Positions 1 to 11,915 of a stretch of DNA of 64,000 bases are shown piece after piece. Under the pieces are notes generated by a model, which saw nothing but the letters and a program-made list of their open reading frames with translations, ran no database searches and was not told where the DNA came from. The position numbers and the translations under genes are program-made. Source of the stretch: Luscinia megarhynchos (Eukaryota > Chordata > Aves > Passeriformes > Turdidae); NCBI GenBank assembly GCA_034336665.1, contig CM067590.1, positions 5,802,459 to 5,866,458 of the forward strand. Reading direction: 5' to 3'. Each line of letters starts with the position of its first letter. The first letter of the stretch is position 1.

Positions 1-2042
1 GAGCTTCTTGTCACCATGGCTGCCAAGAGTCTCATCTACCCCTTGTAGTTACGTATCTTTTCGTGTGGATTCTTGATTCATGAATCTTTGAGTTGATTGT
101 GCATAAGAATTCAGGTTCAGGGATATCATTCTGTGACTTTGTTCTTAATTTCTTAGAAAAGAAATTATTCTAAAAATCTACAATCTATGATGCAGGGAAT
201 TTCGTTATGGTAACTGATTTAGAGATATCCTAGTCTTTTCTCTTTAATTTGTAAAATCCACAGAGTTATGTGCCATGAACTTAAATACTACTGATGAACA
301 GGATCTGACAGATTCCTGTTGTCTTTCTTACAATGTACTCCTGCTAGCAAAGACTTCTAATGCTTGCAGCAATTTTCATGAGAAATTGTCATGAGCAACT
401 TTTTTAGAAATTCTTTTGAAAAAATACCTAGGTTCATGGATACTTCTAGCAGGGGTAGAGAGATGCTTTTATTGATGTTGCAGATCATTGTCTCTCATAT
501 ACAGTAAGACAAAGTTGTTGTCTTATCTGGTACTTTAAAAATGTGTTTGCAAAAATCAGAAAATGTATTGATTAAGAGTCAGCAGTGTGCTGCTGCAGCA
601 CTGAGAATGAGCCACATGCAGGGCTGCATTAGCCAGGTGGAGTCAGCAGTTAGGAGAGGAGTGATTATTCCTCTCAGTTTGTCACTTAAGACTGAGTTCA
701 CCAGGATCCCTGGTGCCAGACAGACATTGACATACTGGAGTGAATCCAGTGGAGCCCGTCAGGGTGGCAGAAGGCTGGAGCACAGGGTTGCAAAGAGAAG
801 AGAAGGCAAAGAGGAGATTCTGCTGCTGTCCACAGCTACCTAATGGGAGACTGCAGAGACAACAGACACTTTTCCTACAGGTGTGCACATAAGATGGGAG
901 GCAATGGACTTAAATCACAAGAAGAATCAATAAGAAATATTTTAATTAGATATAAGGAACTCTCAGTAATAACAGAACATACCCCCCCAGAAAGAATTTT
1001 CAAGAATTGTAAAGAGCTATTGATTATTCTAATCACATCCCTCTGAGATCATCAAGTCCAGCCAGTCCCCCACCTCTAACCATGTCCCCAGATGCCACAT
1101 CCACACATCTTTGAAATCCCTGCAGGGATAGGTACTCCACCACTGCTCTGGGCAGCTGTGCCAGGACTGGAAAACACTTCTGGGGAGGAAGGTCTGCTTA
1201 ATACCCAGTCTGAGCCTCCCCTGGCAGAACTTGAGGCCGTTTCCTCTCGTCCTGCCCCGTGTTCCCTGGGAGCCCACCTGGGTGTGCCCTCCTGTCAGGG
1301 AGCTGTAGAGAGTGAGAAGGTTCCTCCTGAGCCTCCTTTTCTCCAGGCTGAGCCCCCCCAGCTCCCTCAGCTGCTTCTCTCAGACCCTTCCCAGCTCTGT
1401 TCTCTTCTCTGGACAGCCACTCAATGTCTTTCTTGACCTGAAGAAAAATCTGGAATCTGGATCTGAAGAAAAAGTTGGGTTAGCTTCATTGTCTTGAAAA
1501 TGTAATTGAAAATAATTACATTATGAGATCGAAGCTGCTTCTCTTCTACTAAATAAATTTTGCCACATTTATGCAGAAATTAAATAGAAATAATAGTAAT
1601 TAAGTAGTATCATAATATAATAATAGTAATAAATTGTATAACCTAGAGCAGGCTTTTTTTTTTTTTTTTTTTAGCTGTGGGCAGGATAGTAAGAAACAGC
1701 CAAAGCCAACCCAAACAAGCAGTGCATTATAATGGTCAAAATATTTGTCTGTCTCTGCTGAATTCATAAATATAGTATGAGGCACAATATTTCATATATT
1801 TATTTTGCTTAAGGTAATGATTTAGTTGCCCAGTATGGACTAGGCCAATCACTCCACTTTCACGTGTTGTTATCAATGGAAAAACTGTAGTATTCCAGGT
1901 TTACATGGTATAAATAATGCTTCTCTCTAAAGATGTTTTAAATATTGCTTGAAAAGGTGCCAGTGAGAATGCTCCTTCATCCAATTGCTCAGTTGTGCTT
2001 GAGCGAAGCTCTGTGTGAGTAACTGGGTTTGTTTCCTTCCAG
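1..2042 (+). other. SPPL2B: SPPL2B intron sequence (no exon seen)
   Basis: AT-rich sequence upstream of the first recognisable SPPL2B exon. No open frame here resembles the family's GxGD or YD catalytic membrane segments, so I read it as intron. It contains an antisense CR1 fragment and a poly(T) run at 1653-1672. It ends in an acceptor (pyrimidine tract then AG at 2041-2042). Confidence 0.6.
1028..1437 (-). repeat. CR1 LINE 3' fragment, antisense to SPPL2B
   Basis: The + strand reads the reverse complement of the avian CR1 3' end. The recognisable stretches are the 'GAGATCATCAAGTCCAGCC' box, then 'CCCTGCAGGGATAGGTACTCCACC', 'CTCTGGGCAGCTGTGCCAGGAC' and the 'GAGCCTCCCCTGGCAGAAC' region. It is a diverged, 5'-truncated copy, as is usual for bird CR1s, and has no coding capacity. 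Confidence 0.85.
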
Positions 2043-2203
2043 CATATGGCATAGGCCTCCTTGTGACCTTTGTTGCCTTGGCACTGATGCAGATGGGCCA
2101 GCCTGCCCTCCTCTACCTGGTGCCCTGCACGCTGCTCACCAGCCTGGGGGTGGCCCTCTGGAGAAGGGAGCTGGCCGCGTTCTGGACGGGCAGCGGCTTT
2201 GCG
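2043..2203 (+). CDS. SPPL2B: SPPL2B penultimate coding exon (PAL motif)
   Basis: The acceptor AG is at 2041-2042 and the donor GT at 2204-2205. The exon enters needing two bases to finish an Ala codon and leaves on a codon boundary. It encodes YGIGLLVTFVALALMQ, then the PAL segment QPALLYLVPCTLLTSLG. It is much more GC-rich than the flanking introns. Confidence 0.93.
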
Positions 2204-3462
2204 GTGAATACCAGTTTGCTATGAGTGTCTGCAGGAAGTACTAATAATGTAAAAACCTAACTAGAATTAAAGTTGAGTAAAATATTGCAGTATTATCACA
2301 CAAAGATTTTGGTTTTGCTTGGTTGTTTGCTTTTTTACATACTTTTTTTTTTTTTTGCCTCAGTAAGGTTTTCTGGTTTTTGCAATGTTTATGACCACTT
2401 GAATCAGAGTAGTGAAAAGTCAAGTATATCTTGTCTGTCTTTGATTCTGCCAAAATGTTACTTCTTTGATCTCTGTTGGAAGTACCAATAGCAGTAAAAA
2501 GTTACAATATTATATAAAATGTGGGGTGTAGTACTATATAAAATATACTCTTAAAATATTTTCTTCATATTTTTTCATAGCTTACGGTTTATGAAGGTGG
2601 AAATGTAGCTCAGTGCAGTAAATTATCGCTTTGTTTCACTGTGCTGCAAGTGAAATTCACTTGATTTAAAAAGGAAAATTTCTATCATGATGCCTGATTT
2701 TAGTTTTTGAATACTTACTAGAAGAAGGTCAAATCTATCAAGCTAGAGGTTCCCCCAGTGAGTTTTATTTTATTATTCAACAGTTCGCAAACTTCCACTA
2801 GAGAAATTAATTTAATTGTCAGAGAAATATTTGAGATAATCTGAAATGTTATGTAAAAGTTGCCAGTTCTTGTACACTGGTAGTAAAGGTGGGCAGAGCT
2901 GGATAGCCAAGGACCAAGTGCCTGTTGCTGCCTTAGCAGAGCACATATGAAACTGGTGAGGAACAATCACTAAGAAAGGAAACACTTTTCTGGAAGGAAA
3001 AATTCCCCTGGTGTCCTATGAAACACAAAAAAAGGATAACTATATTCATCTGTGCACTGCTGGAGAATCATAACAGAGTTGATAGAACTTCAGTGTGCAT
3101 CTTGTATCAGCATTACCTCAGATGACTGGACACACTGATCCTTGTTTTCCGTGGTTTTGACTGTGATCTTCCATTCACAGAAAGACCTACCTCAGCCTCC
3201 CGTGGTGGTAGCTCCTGCCAGCTGCGCTCAGCCTCCCGGGGACAGCGGAGCGCCAGCCCCGCGGCCGGACCCCGAGCCAACGACCAGCCCCACCCTCCGC
3301 GTGGAGGAGCTGCACGGCTCCGCCTCGGCCCGGGAGGAGCTGCCTGACACAAAGACTGAGCGGTCAGAAATCTCTGCTGCCCGCGGCGAGGAGCCAGCTG
3401 CTCACAATAAGGATGACCTTGAAAGCAGATGCCTGAATGCAGAACCAAACCAGTCGGAATAA
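2043..3462 (+). CDS. SPPL2B: Signal peptide peptidase-like 2B, C-terminal end (two exons)
   Basis: SPPL2B is a multipass GxGD aspartyl intramembrane protease that cleaves type II membrane protein stubs. Only the last two coding exons are in the window: 2043-2203 and 3181-3462, joined in phase (GSGFA then KDLPQPP). The first encodes the eighth and ninth membrane segments with the family's PAL motif in QPALLYLVP, which helps form the active site, followed by WRRELAAFWTGSGFA. The second encodes a hydrophilic cytosolic tail of 93 residues rich in Pro, Ser and Glu, ending in NQSE and TAA (3460-3462). The two catalytic Asp residues lie upstream of the window. The WRREL/FWTGSGFA block fits SPPL2B better than SPPL2A or SPPL3, and the neighbours TMPRSS9, TIMM13 and LMNB2 agree with that. 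Confidence 0.93.
3181..3462 (+). CDS. SPPL2B: SPPL2B terminal coding exon (cytosolic tail)
   Basis: The exon follows acceptor TTCCATTCACAG and starts in phase 0 with KDLPQPPVVVAPASCAQPP. It encodes a disordered Pro/Ser/Glu-rich tail that has diverged from the mammalian tails, and ends TCG GAA TAA. Its GC-rich first 220 bases stand out against AT-rich surroundings. Confidence 0.9.
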   Translation, partial: KDLPQPPVVVAPASCAQPPGDSGAPAPRPDPEPTTSPTLRVEELHGSASAREELPDTKTERSEISAARGEEPAAHNKDDLESRCLNAEPNQSE

Positions 3463-4179
3463 GTGATGTGACTGGAGCGCCTTCTTTTCCTTCTCGAACA
3501 TATCTGTATAAACCAGTATGTATTTAGGACTGGTTTAGTAGGGTTTGCTTTCATTGAGGAACCTCTCTAGGAGTCTGATCATCAAATGCAACAAGGAATG
3601 TTCTGTCTCCAGCTTCGGTACAGCTCTGTACTAAAACATCTTTCTGAAATATGGTGCTCTCCAGGAGTTCTGATCTGTGGGTTTCAGTGATCACTTGTTA
3701 GTGAATGCCTTTGACCATTTGTCCATTTGCATTATAGCAGGGTGGCATCAGGAGTCTTCATTTACTCAGTACTCTGTGCTTGTGTGGCTGTTTCCCTGCT
3801 TTACCATGGTGTAGGTTAACATGGAGGGAAAGCATTGAATGAGCCTGCTACAATGCTTACTTGAGAGAAATATGGTCTCTTCTATTTTTTTGGCACTTTC
3901 TTTGTTGTCACCATTTACTTTACTCCTCCTGACTTGTCAAAGCCATTGATATAAGGGAATGCATTATTATAAACTGACATTCAGGAAATGCAAAGAATGG
4001 TTAAATTACCATTACTCCAAAAGGCTTTATGCTACCATGGTGCATTAAATGCATCTCTTAACTTTTTTGTCTCTGTTTTTACTTCTAGGTACCTGTGCTA
4101 CTAGTTTAGTTTAAAAGGCAGGGTGAGTAGAGCTCCAGGAAGCTTTCTAGGCATTCATGTGAACTCCAAGGGCTCTGAT

Positions 4180-4185
4180 AATAAA
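4180..4185 (+). terminator. SPPL2B: Candidate proximal poly(A) signal, SPPL2B
   Basis: First canonical AATAAA after the SPPL2B stop codon, about 720 bases downstream. Position and strand fit a proximal polyadenylation site; usage is inferred. Confidence 0.4.
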
Positions 4186-7100
4186 CAGGGTTGGTCACAG
4201 AATGCAGCCTGGAAGCAAATGCATATTAGGAATGTTTAGAAAACAAAATATAAGCCAAATAGATTTTAAAAAAATTAGGTAGTAGCACTATACTAAGCTT
4301 AACAGGCAGTAATTTAATTGGGAAAATGTTAAAGCGTAAATGTTCTTATATTTGGGGCTCTGAGCTTCTTCTGTTGTTCATTCAAGGGATATAATTGTGA
4401 TTTCTAATTCTGAAGAAAATAGTCTGTTCTTTCATTCCCAATGGAGCACATATGGTGCTAGAGACAGTTGTGACTTAAAAGCTACTTGCTGCTCAGTAAC
4501 TTACCAGCTGCCTAAGTCATGGCTTGTCTTTGTCCCCAGAGTAGCCAAAGCACAGTCTGTCAGTTCTGGAATGAGACTGGGAGCTCACCTATTATTTTGT
4601 GTCTCTTCCTGCACTGTGAAGGAATTTGTGGATTTCAAAATTTTGGGGTGCATCCGGTCTTACGACGTGTTGTTGAAGTTGTGTGTTTTCCTGTCTAACA
4701 TGATTGAGTTTTTTATGCATCAGCTTTTGTACATAGAAGGACAATGGGATTTGTGTATTGCTTGTTCCATCTAAGTATATTGGGCTTTATCAGAGGAGTC
4801 TGTTCTGCACTTAAGTTACAATTCTAGAAAACCTCAAATACTTCACATGAAAACTGAAATAGAAAATTGAAGTATTACAGGATCCTCGGATATGATTCCA
4901 GATTGCATGGAAGAAAGACTCTTGAGTATTTGAGAGCCCAAAATGTCATTTACAAAAGAATTGTCATGATGCAATCAGAGGCATTGCTGTTAAATTGAGT
5001 CTCCAGTTGGCATGCTGAATTGAAGGGCTCTCTTTTCAAGTCTGTCTGTTAAATATCAACCATTGTTTTTTTGGCTAGGTCTTCCACAAGTTTGCCCTGC
5101 GTTTTTTTGGATGACAGCTGCTGTGGGCAGTGGCAGCATTCTTTCTCTGGAATGAGAAAGTGAGCAACTTTCTCTAAAACCACACTGGCTTCAGAGTTCT
5201 ACCAGCTCCTGCTTAAAGCCTGGAACCTTATCTAATAGGATGATTTATTAAGAAGGTTTTTTGAAGGCTCCCTGAGTCCAGTGGCCAGCACTACATTTAA
5301 TTTACAAATTGCCCTAATGGAAGATAGCATTAAAGCAATCTTGTTTTCAGTCTCCTCTTTAATGGACCATTACATTGGCCAGCAGTAACCTGAACCACTT
5401 ATTACTAATAAAAAGCAACAGAAACATTTTACTGAAAACTTCAGTCAGCTGGATTATGCCTTAATTAAGTCACTGTGTGAGTGTGGTTATTAAAAAAGCA
5501 ATCTTGTGTTTAAATAATGAAGTTGATAAATAGCAAGGTAAGTTGGAGACTGACTGAAAGTTCTGTTGGTTTTTGCCTTGCTCATCTCTTAGTCAGAATG
5601 TTGTTTGGAGTAGCTTTCTGATGACAAGGCATTAGGTATCATAATCTGCTTGAACATGTACTTCCATTTGTTCTCCTGTGTGGTTAGGAAAGAGTTTATT
5701 TCTCAGATTGTTCATAGCTCAATTAAAACAGAAGAATGGTCACGCTGAAGTAGGCATTTCACAGTTGCAGTCTGCAGAGGTCTGCTTCACCTCAGCTTTT
5801 GGGGAATTCCCATCTGTTTTTAAGTGTAACTTTTTTCTCCCCCAAACAACAAAGATTGCAGGGGAAAAAAACCCAACAGCTTCTCAGTGCAGTACCTCCA
5901 GTTAAAGCATGTGAAGTGGCAACAATTTACAGATTTTTACTGTCTCAGTACTGTACAAATCAGGTGACCCTGGTGCTCCAGTTTGGCTGTGACTGTTTGG
6001 ACTGATTCAGTTCAATCTCTTCCATCAAAAACCAAGGCTGTAATTTTTTATCTTTGAGAAACCTCCCTGATTATCTTAATTTAAAACTTCATGTTGTATA
6101 GGAAAATATGCATATCAGTTCAATGTGACTGGCTCTGATTTTATTTGATTATTTCAGATGCACATTCCACACCAAATTTGAGTTTTCATATTTAAAGTAA
6201 TGAAGATAATATTAATGTTTAAATAATGTTGATAGGCTTCTTGTTTTATGTCTTTCACATACTAAGCCTTATCTGTCTAGAAAGTCAGTGAGGGGCTGAG
6301 AACTTGTATGTGTTCCAGGGGAAGCATTTCTTTTAGGCAAAAAGCCCCAGACAAATACAAAAACCCCAACAACAGCCTGACTCTTTGGATCACAGTAATG
6401 ATGATCAGATTCCTTCCTCAAGTGTTTGTTCTGGTCTGTTCCCTCCTGAAGGATTGTCCAAGTGCAGCTGAAGGTAGAATGGAATATGAAATACTTTACT
6501 GAGGGTGATAAGGGAAGAGTATCTGAAACCCTCTTTAAATTTTGTGGATTTTATTTTTCTTGTTACAAATGAAGATAATTTTAAATGAAATATGTAAAAA
6601 GGAAACACAAAAAAATAGATTTAAAAATATATTCTGTTTTTACCAGTGGCACTAATAAAAGCGCATCCACCTATGCAAGAATTACACTTGAAAAATGTTT
6701 TCTCTAAACTTGGGCAGACAACAGAAAATCTGCAGCACAGCCTGTTTTCCAAAAGGTTTATTAACATGTTTCATAGAAAACTTCATTTAGAAAACTGTTT
6801 GTTTCCAAATTTCTTGAACTTCTGTGGTCTTGGATAATTGGTGAAACTTTTCAGAGGATGCTCTGTTCTTACTGTACTCCTCTGCAGGGCTGTTGGTAAG
6901 AATGTCTTGGCAGTGTTTTCCAGCCATGCACATTCTGTGTTTCAGCTTTGGTTTTTGCATTCCCAAATTCCCAGCTGGATGCATTGCTCATGCATGAACA
7001 GATCATGACTTCCATGGCAGTGCCTGTTGGGTCTGAGTGTGCTGGAAACTGGTGCTGACTGTGGAGCCAGGCACAGCCCAGCCAGCAGCCTGTGCTGAAA

Positions 7101-9075
7101 TAACAGCATTGGGAGCTGCAGACTGGGGCTGCAGTTGTTAGTGACTTCATCTGCCTTGGGTAGATGCTGTGAATTTACCTGCAGCTCTTTAAAAAGGCCA
7201 GTATTGGATGGTTTTGAGAGCAGTGTTTCCTTGACGTTCAAGCTTGCATGTGCTGCTTTAGTGTAAGATCCAGTACTTTCTTCTTGTCTTTAGCCCCATG
7301 GCTGTGTGTGTGATTCTGGTTTTTTGCTCTACACAGGCTCTATAGGATGTAAAGCCCATGGTGCTTCTTTTTAACAGCAGCTTCACTGACTGTCCATGAA
7401 CAAAGCAGAGTATTCTGTACATGGTTGCATCATTTGGTGTGTCATTTGCAGCTGAATGTGCTGGCCAAGCAGCAGTGTGTACAACTAATGATTATCAGTG
7501 TGTGGCACATTGACACAAGTGTGAAATGCAGACACACCAGTAGATCCAAATACTCATCCTAAGCCTGCAGAGATGGTGCTTTTTTTCCATGACAAGTACA
7601 ATCTCTTATGTTTTAAAAGGAATGAAGGGCTGTGTCTTCAGGGAAATGAGGACAGGAACTGTGGTCAGAGGTCCAGAAAATATCAGCAAGGAATCTTTAG
7701 GTATTCTAATCTCACATGTGGTTTTTCAGCTGGGGCAGGACATGAAGAACAGAGCTGCACTAACAGCCTTTCCGTTTGAGTTTTTGCCAGTGATGCTGGG
7801 TAGGGTGGAGAGAGGGAGGATAAGAAAAAACTGAAGTTGACTCAGAAAGCATGAGGAGACACTGAATAAGAAAGGCAGTGGAAGAGTTTACTCCAAAGAG
7901 AACACTTGTGTGCGTGATAAATACCCAGAAATCTGACATGCTGCTGCAAATTGGAAAAAACAATTTGTCATTTTCAAGTAGGGATGACATTAGAATTAAG
8001 AGAATTAAATTGCAATCAGGAAATTTTGACACTGGTGGTACGAAAAATCTTGGAGTGGCTGATAAGTGAGAGACAGGGCAGTGCCCAGTGCATGAGCTCC
8101 TTTGGCTCTGCAAGGAGAGAATTGAGGCCAGAGTCGTTTCATGCCAGCCAACAAGCCCTGGCCTGCCTGTCCAGATACAGCCTAAGGGTCAGGAGTCCTG
8201 GGTTTGGTGATGTTACAGCCTGAACTTTATCCCAGAGTACTCAATTTAGGTATCAGGAATCCTGTCAGAGTGTTCTGTAACCACTGTGATGGACAGTTCA
8301 GCTCTTGTGAGACAAAGTCTGTGTTTTCTGCTACTCAAAAGTGATAAATCATCTGGAAAGACCCAACATCAATTTTTTTCTTTTTTATCTGTGTTTAATA
8401 TGCTGAATTGCTTCAGGCACCCTGGAACATATTCAGAACAAGACAGCTTTGTGTGCTACCAGGAGCTTCCTTTGGGCAGTGGCATAAAAGAACTTCTTTT
8501 CACTGATCCTCTCTATCATCTTTATTTATGAATTATGTGCTATTTTGTGAGGGTTCCACATCTTCCAGCTTTGCAGTTAAATGTTCAAATACTCTGTGGA
8601 GTAAAAATGACATTTTGCTATCTGTACATTAGTGATAAGAGATCTGTTGAAATTGAATTTTCTTGAATTGGGAACTAGTGTACTGTACAGAATTATCTGT
8701 AATTTCAGGAACCAACAGTGACCTTAACTTCCTGTGATGCAGAGGCTCAGGCTTGGTTCAGTTTGCCAGAAGTGAGTGAGTCCAGCAGCCAGGGGTTACA
8801 GGTGCCCATGCTGCTAGGATTGTTTGGAGCCACTGTTACAATTTTTCCAGTTTTCTCATAATATTTTTCTGCATCTCAGCATGCAGAAATAGCTCCACGT
8901 GGCAAACTTCATCCAGGTATTTGTCTCTGAGAAATTCGGAGATGATCTGCAAGCTACATTTTTTTTTAGTTGAGAACTGCACTGTATGTTGTGAGCTGTG
9001 CTTGCAGTGTTTCATGTAAAATATTGGTCAGCTGAAAATATGCAGACATGGTTTCAAAGCAAACCAGCTCATCAC

Positions 9076-9206
9076 CTGCTCATGCCCATCCCTGGCAGTT
9101 CCAGGCCAGGCTGGATGTGGCCCTGAGCAGCCTGAATCTCGTGGATGGCATCCCTGGGATGGCAGGGGCTGGAATGACCCGAACCATTTGGTGATTCTAT
9201 CATAAC
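9076..9206 (+). repeat. CR1 LINE 3' end fragment
   Basis: Sense-oriented CR1 tail. It carries the 'GGATGGCATCCCTGGGATGG' and 'CAGGGGCTGGAATGACCCG' boxes and ends in the degenerate CR1 terminal octamer repeat (ATTTGGTGATTCTATCAT). Confidence 0.8.
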
Positions 9207-11889
9207 TCCTAAAATAAAATTGGTGGCTTGGGCTGATGGGAGCCCTGCAATAGCAGACAGCCAGCACCCCACAGTCAGGTGCTCTGAAAGGTCTGCAGCC
9301 CTGAGATGTGACACTGCAGGAGCAGCAGCTCCTGTTCAGCCAGGGCACTGAGGCCAGCGAGGTTTCCAGAGCCTGGCCCCTGAGTGCACACGAGTCATTT
9401 CTGACATTGTTTGCAATATAACAACTTCTTCCTTAATCCAGAGGTTTGGAATGGGTAGAAATAGCTCTTTTCATCTGAAACATATATCTGAAGTCAGGAA
9501 ATTGCTGCAGCCCTGCCCCTTCTGCACTGTGGATCCAAGCCTTGAACAGGAATGGTTGGAAGCTGGTGATGTCTGGGGAGGAGCACAGTCCTTTACATGC
9601 ATCCCCCAGCAAGGAACCAGAAGAGAATTTTATTGTTCTGCTCTGACTGAAGTTTTTCTCATTCATGTTTAACAAAACCATGAAAACAGTGATTCAGGTT
9701 TAGTTTGACAAAGTAAAAACCCACAGTGGCATAGTTTAATTTGGTTTGGGTCATAATCTGCTTTTTTCATAACCAGTAGTGGAGACTTCAGAAACTGTCT
9801 GCGATGTTACAGCAGAGCCTAAGTTGGCAGCAGGCCTGTGTGGGAAGCAGGCTGATGTCTGTGGTGGGCAGCCAGTGCAGGGCCAGCCTGTGCTGGGGTG
9901 AGCACAGTGGCACCTCTCTGCCTTCACCTCATCTCGTCTCCTCCGGTGCCCTGTGAGCTCTGGCTGTGGGATCTCTGTGCCACAGCACCCTGCTGCTGCT
10001 GGGTGAAGGGCAGGGAATGGAATTGGCACTGTGCTCACCTGGGTCACCATGGGGCTGAACTCTCACCCTCTGATCCCAGACCTCTGACAGAACTCTGAGC
10101 TCTGGCACGTTCAGCCCTGCAGCACAGGAAAGCAAACCCAAGGAAAATCTGAATTTACCACCCTGCCGAGGATGCTTTGTTCATTGCTGTCCATGTTCCT
10201 TCAAAGCTGGAGGAACTGGGCTCTGATAACCCACCAGCACCCCCGAGCCCCCTGTGACTCCTGCTAATGTTACTCTACTAAAACCACATCAGAAATGCCT
10301 TGGCTGTGCATTGGTGGCAGGCTGGAAGCAAAAATTTCAAGCAATATAAAGATTATTCACAAGATAAGACCCATTTGCTTCAATGTTTCTTGGATGTTGG
10401 ACAGTGGCTGCTCTTAGAGAGGAAGTTGATTCTTGGATATAACATTATCAGTAGAACAGTCTTTAATGTCTGGTGTCTCTGTGGAAGGACTTTGTAATGG
10501 TATTCAAACAGTAGTATGTAGGATATTGTTATGAAGAGTGCAAACTAAAAGATTGTTAATTTTAGCACTGGCAAATGCATCTGTTTACATATGTATCCAT
10601 AAAGAATAAACTTTAAGCTCATTTCAGGTACTGAAGGAAAGATTTTTCTCTTGATCCAATATATTATATTTTTACTGTTTTAAGATTTTCTATGCAGTTT
10701 GGCCCCTTAATAAATATTTTTTCTAAATTAGAGAGAAAAAAACCCCCACACTAAAAAACAACCCCTTCCTCCAAAAAAAGAACAGCTAAGGAAGCTGGCC
10801 AGTGTAGGAGGCTGGTATAAAAACTTACTTGGAGTATTTTTCCTACAAAAAAAATTTCAAACAAACAAGCTATGGAAATGAAGTGCAGGTGGGATATAAA
10901 GAGTGAGGAATGTAAAGATGTAGTCAGTGATCCTGATATAATTATAAAACCCTTCCCCGATTCCCTGGTCCTCCCTTGCATTTCCTTGACTTGTCACCCC
11001 AGTCTGTCGTGGGTCGGGGTCACAGCTGGAGCTGATTTTGGGGTGTCAGCTCCCCACGGCAAGAGGGCCCCTCTCCCCTCACACAGGCTGCTTGCTACTT
11101 GCAAAATCGTGCATATTGCATGACACCTGCAAGGACAGATCAAGCAGAAATTCTGGGACTTTTGTCTATGACTCAAGTATCTTCTGTCTATAGTACAAGA
11201 TTTTTTTTCTGCTGTTATTGTTTGCAAGTAGTAACAAAGAACTGACTGTCACCTTGCTGATCCCGTGGTGTGCTGACACTAGGAGAGAACCACTGTGAAG
11301 ACCAAGCAAAAAAGCAAGTTTGTTTCCAAGTACAAAAAAAAACATTTTTAGCAAACATTTCTGTTTTTCCAAAACTCTACGTCTTACCATAGTAAGATTT
11401 TCAGTTCCGTCTGGGTGGCCTTTTCCCACCCTCTATCTGTATGTATCTTTATGGTTTTGATACCAGCCCTCCCTCTGGCTGAATTACAGCCTTGTATCCA
11501 ATTGCACAGTGCATCATAATATATTATATTTTTATATATGTAAATACATTGTAATACATAGGATTTCCAGTGACCAGATGTAGATTAGCTTTCCTTCTGC
11601 GAGGTAACATGGAAAAAAACCCTATTTCAAAATTAATGGGGATGGCAGAATCTTAAGACAAAGAGATGAGAAATGTCCCAAGGGTTTCTGCAGAGTGAAT
11701 TTTCTGTGGAATAATGAAGCCTGTTTCAGGCATATATAGATACAGTGAAAGAAAACAAACGTGAAAATGACTGGTTAGCTAGTCAAATTGCAGTAGTTTG
11801 GTTTTTTCCTTCTGTTTTGCTTTTAAAAACACTGGAATTTCCTTTAGTCGATTTTAGTTTAAAACTGTAAAAATTTTCAAAAAGTGTCA

Positions 11890-11895
11890 AATAAA
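11890..11895 (+). terminator. SPPL2B: Candidate distal poly(A) signal, SPPL2B
   Basis: AATAAA followed within 30 bases by a T-rich element, at the end of a long AT-rich block. It would give an 8.4 kb 3' UTR, which is long, so confidence is low. Confidence 0.3.
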
Positions 11896-11915
11896 GATAC
11901 TTAATTTTTGAACTG

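Larger units (their letters stand above)
3463..11915 (+). other. SPPL2B: Probable SPPL2B 3' UTR and downstream sequence
   Basis: No gene is recognisable here. AATAAA hexamers on the + strand occur at 4180, 5407, 6654 and 11890, among others. The AT-rich block from about 10500 to 11915, which ends with AATAAA at 11890-11895, looks like a distal 3' UTR end. Which site is used cannot be told from the sequence. Short open frames here (for example 4397-4774) show no domain features. Confidence 0.4.

Noticed and set aside
4397..4774. 125-codon + strand frame downstream of SPPL2B
   Set aside because: No domain, no conserved start context and no splice structure; length is within chance for AT-rich DNA.
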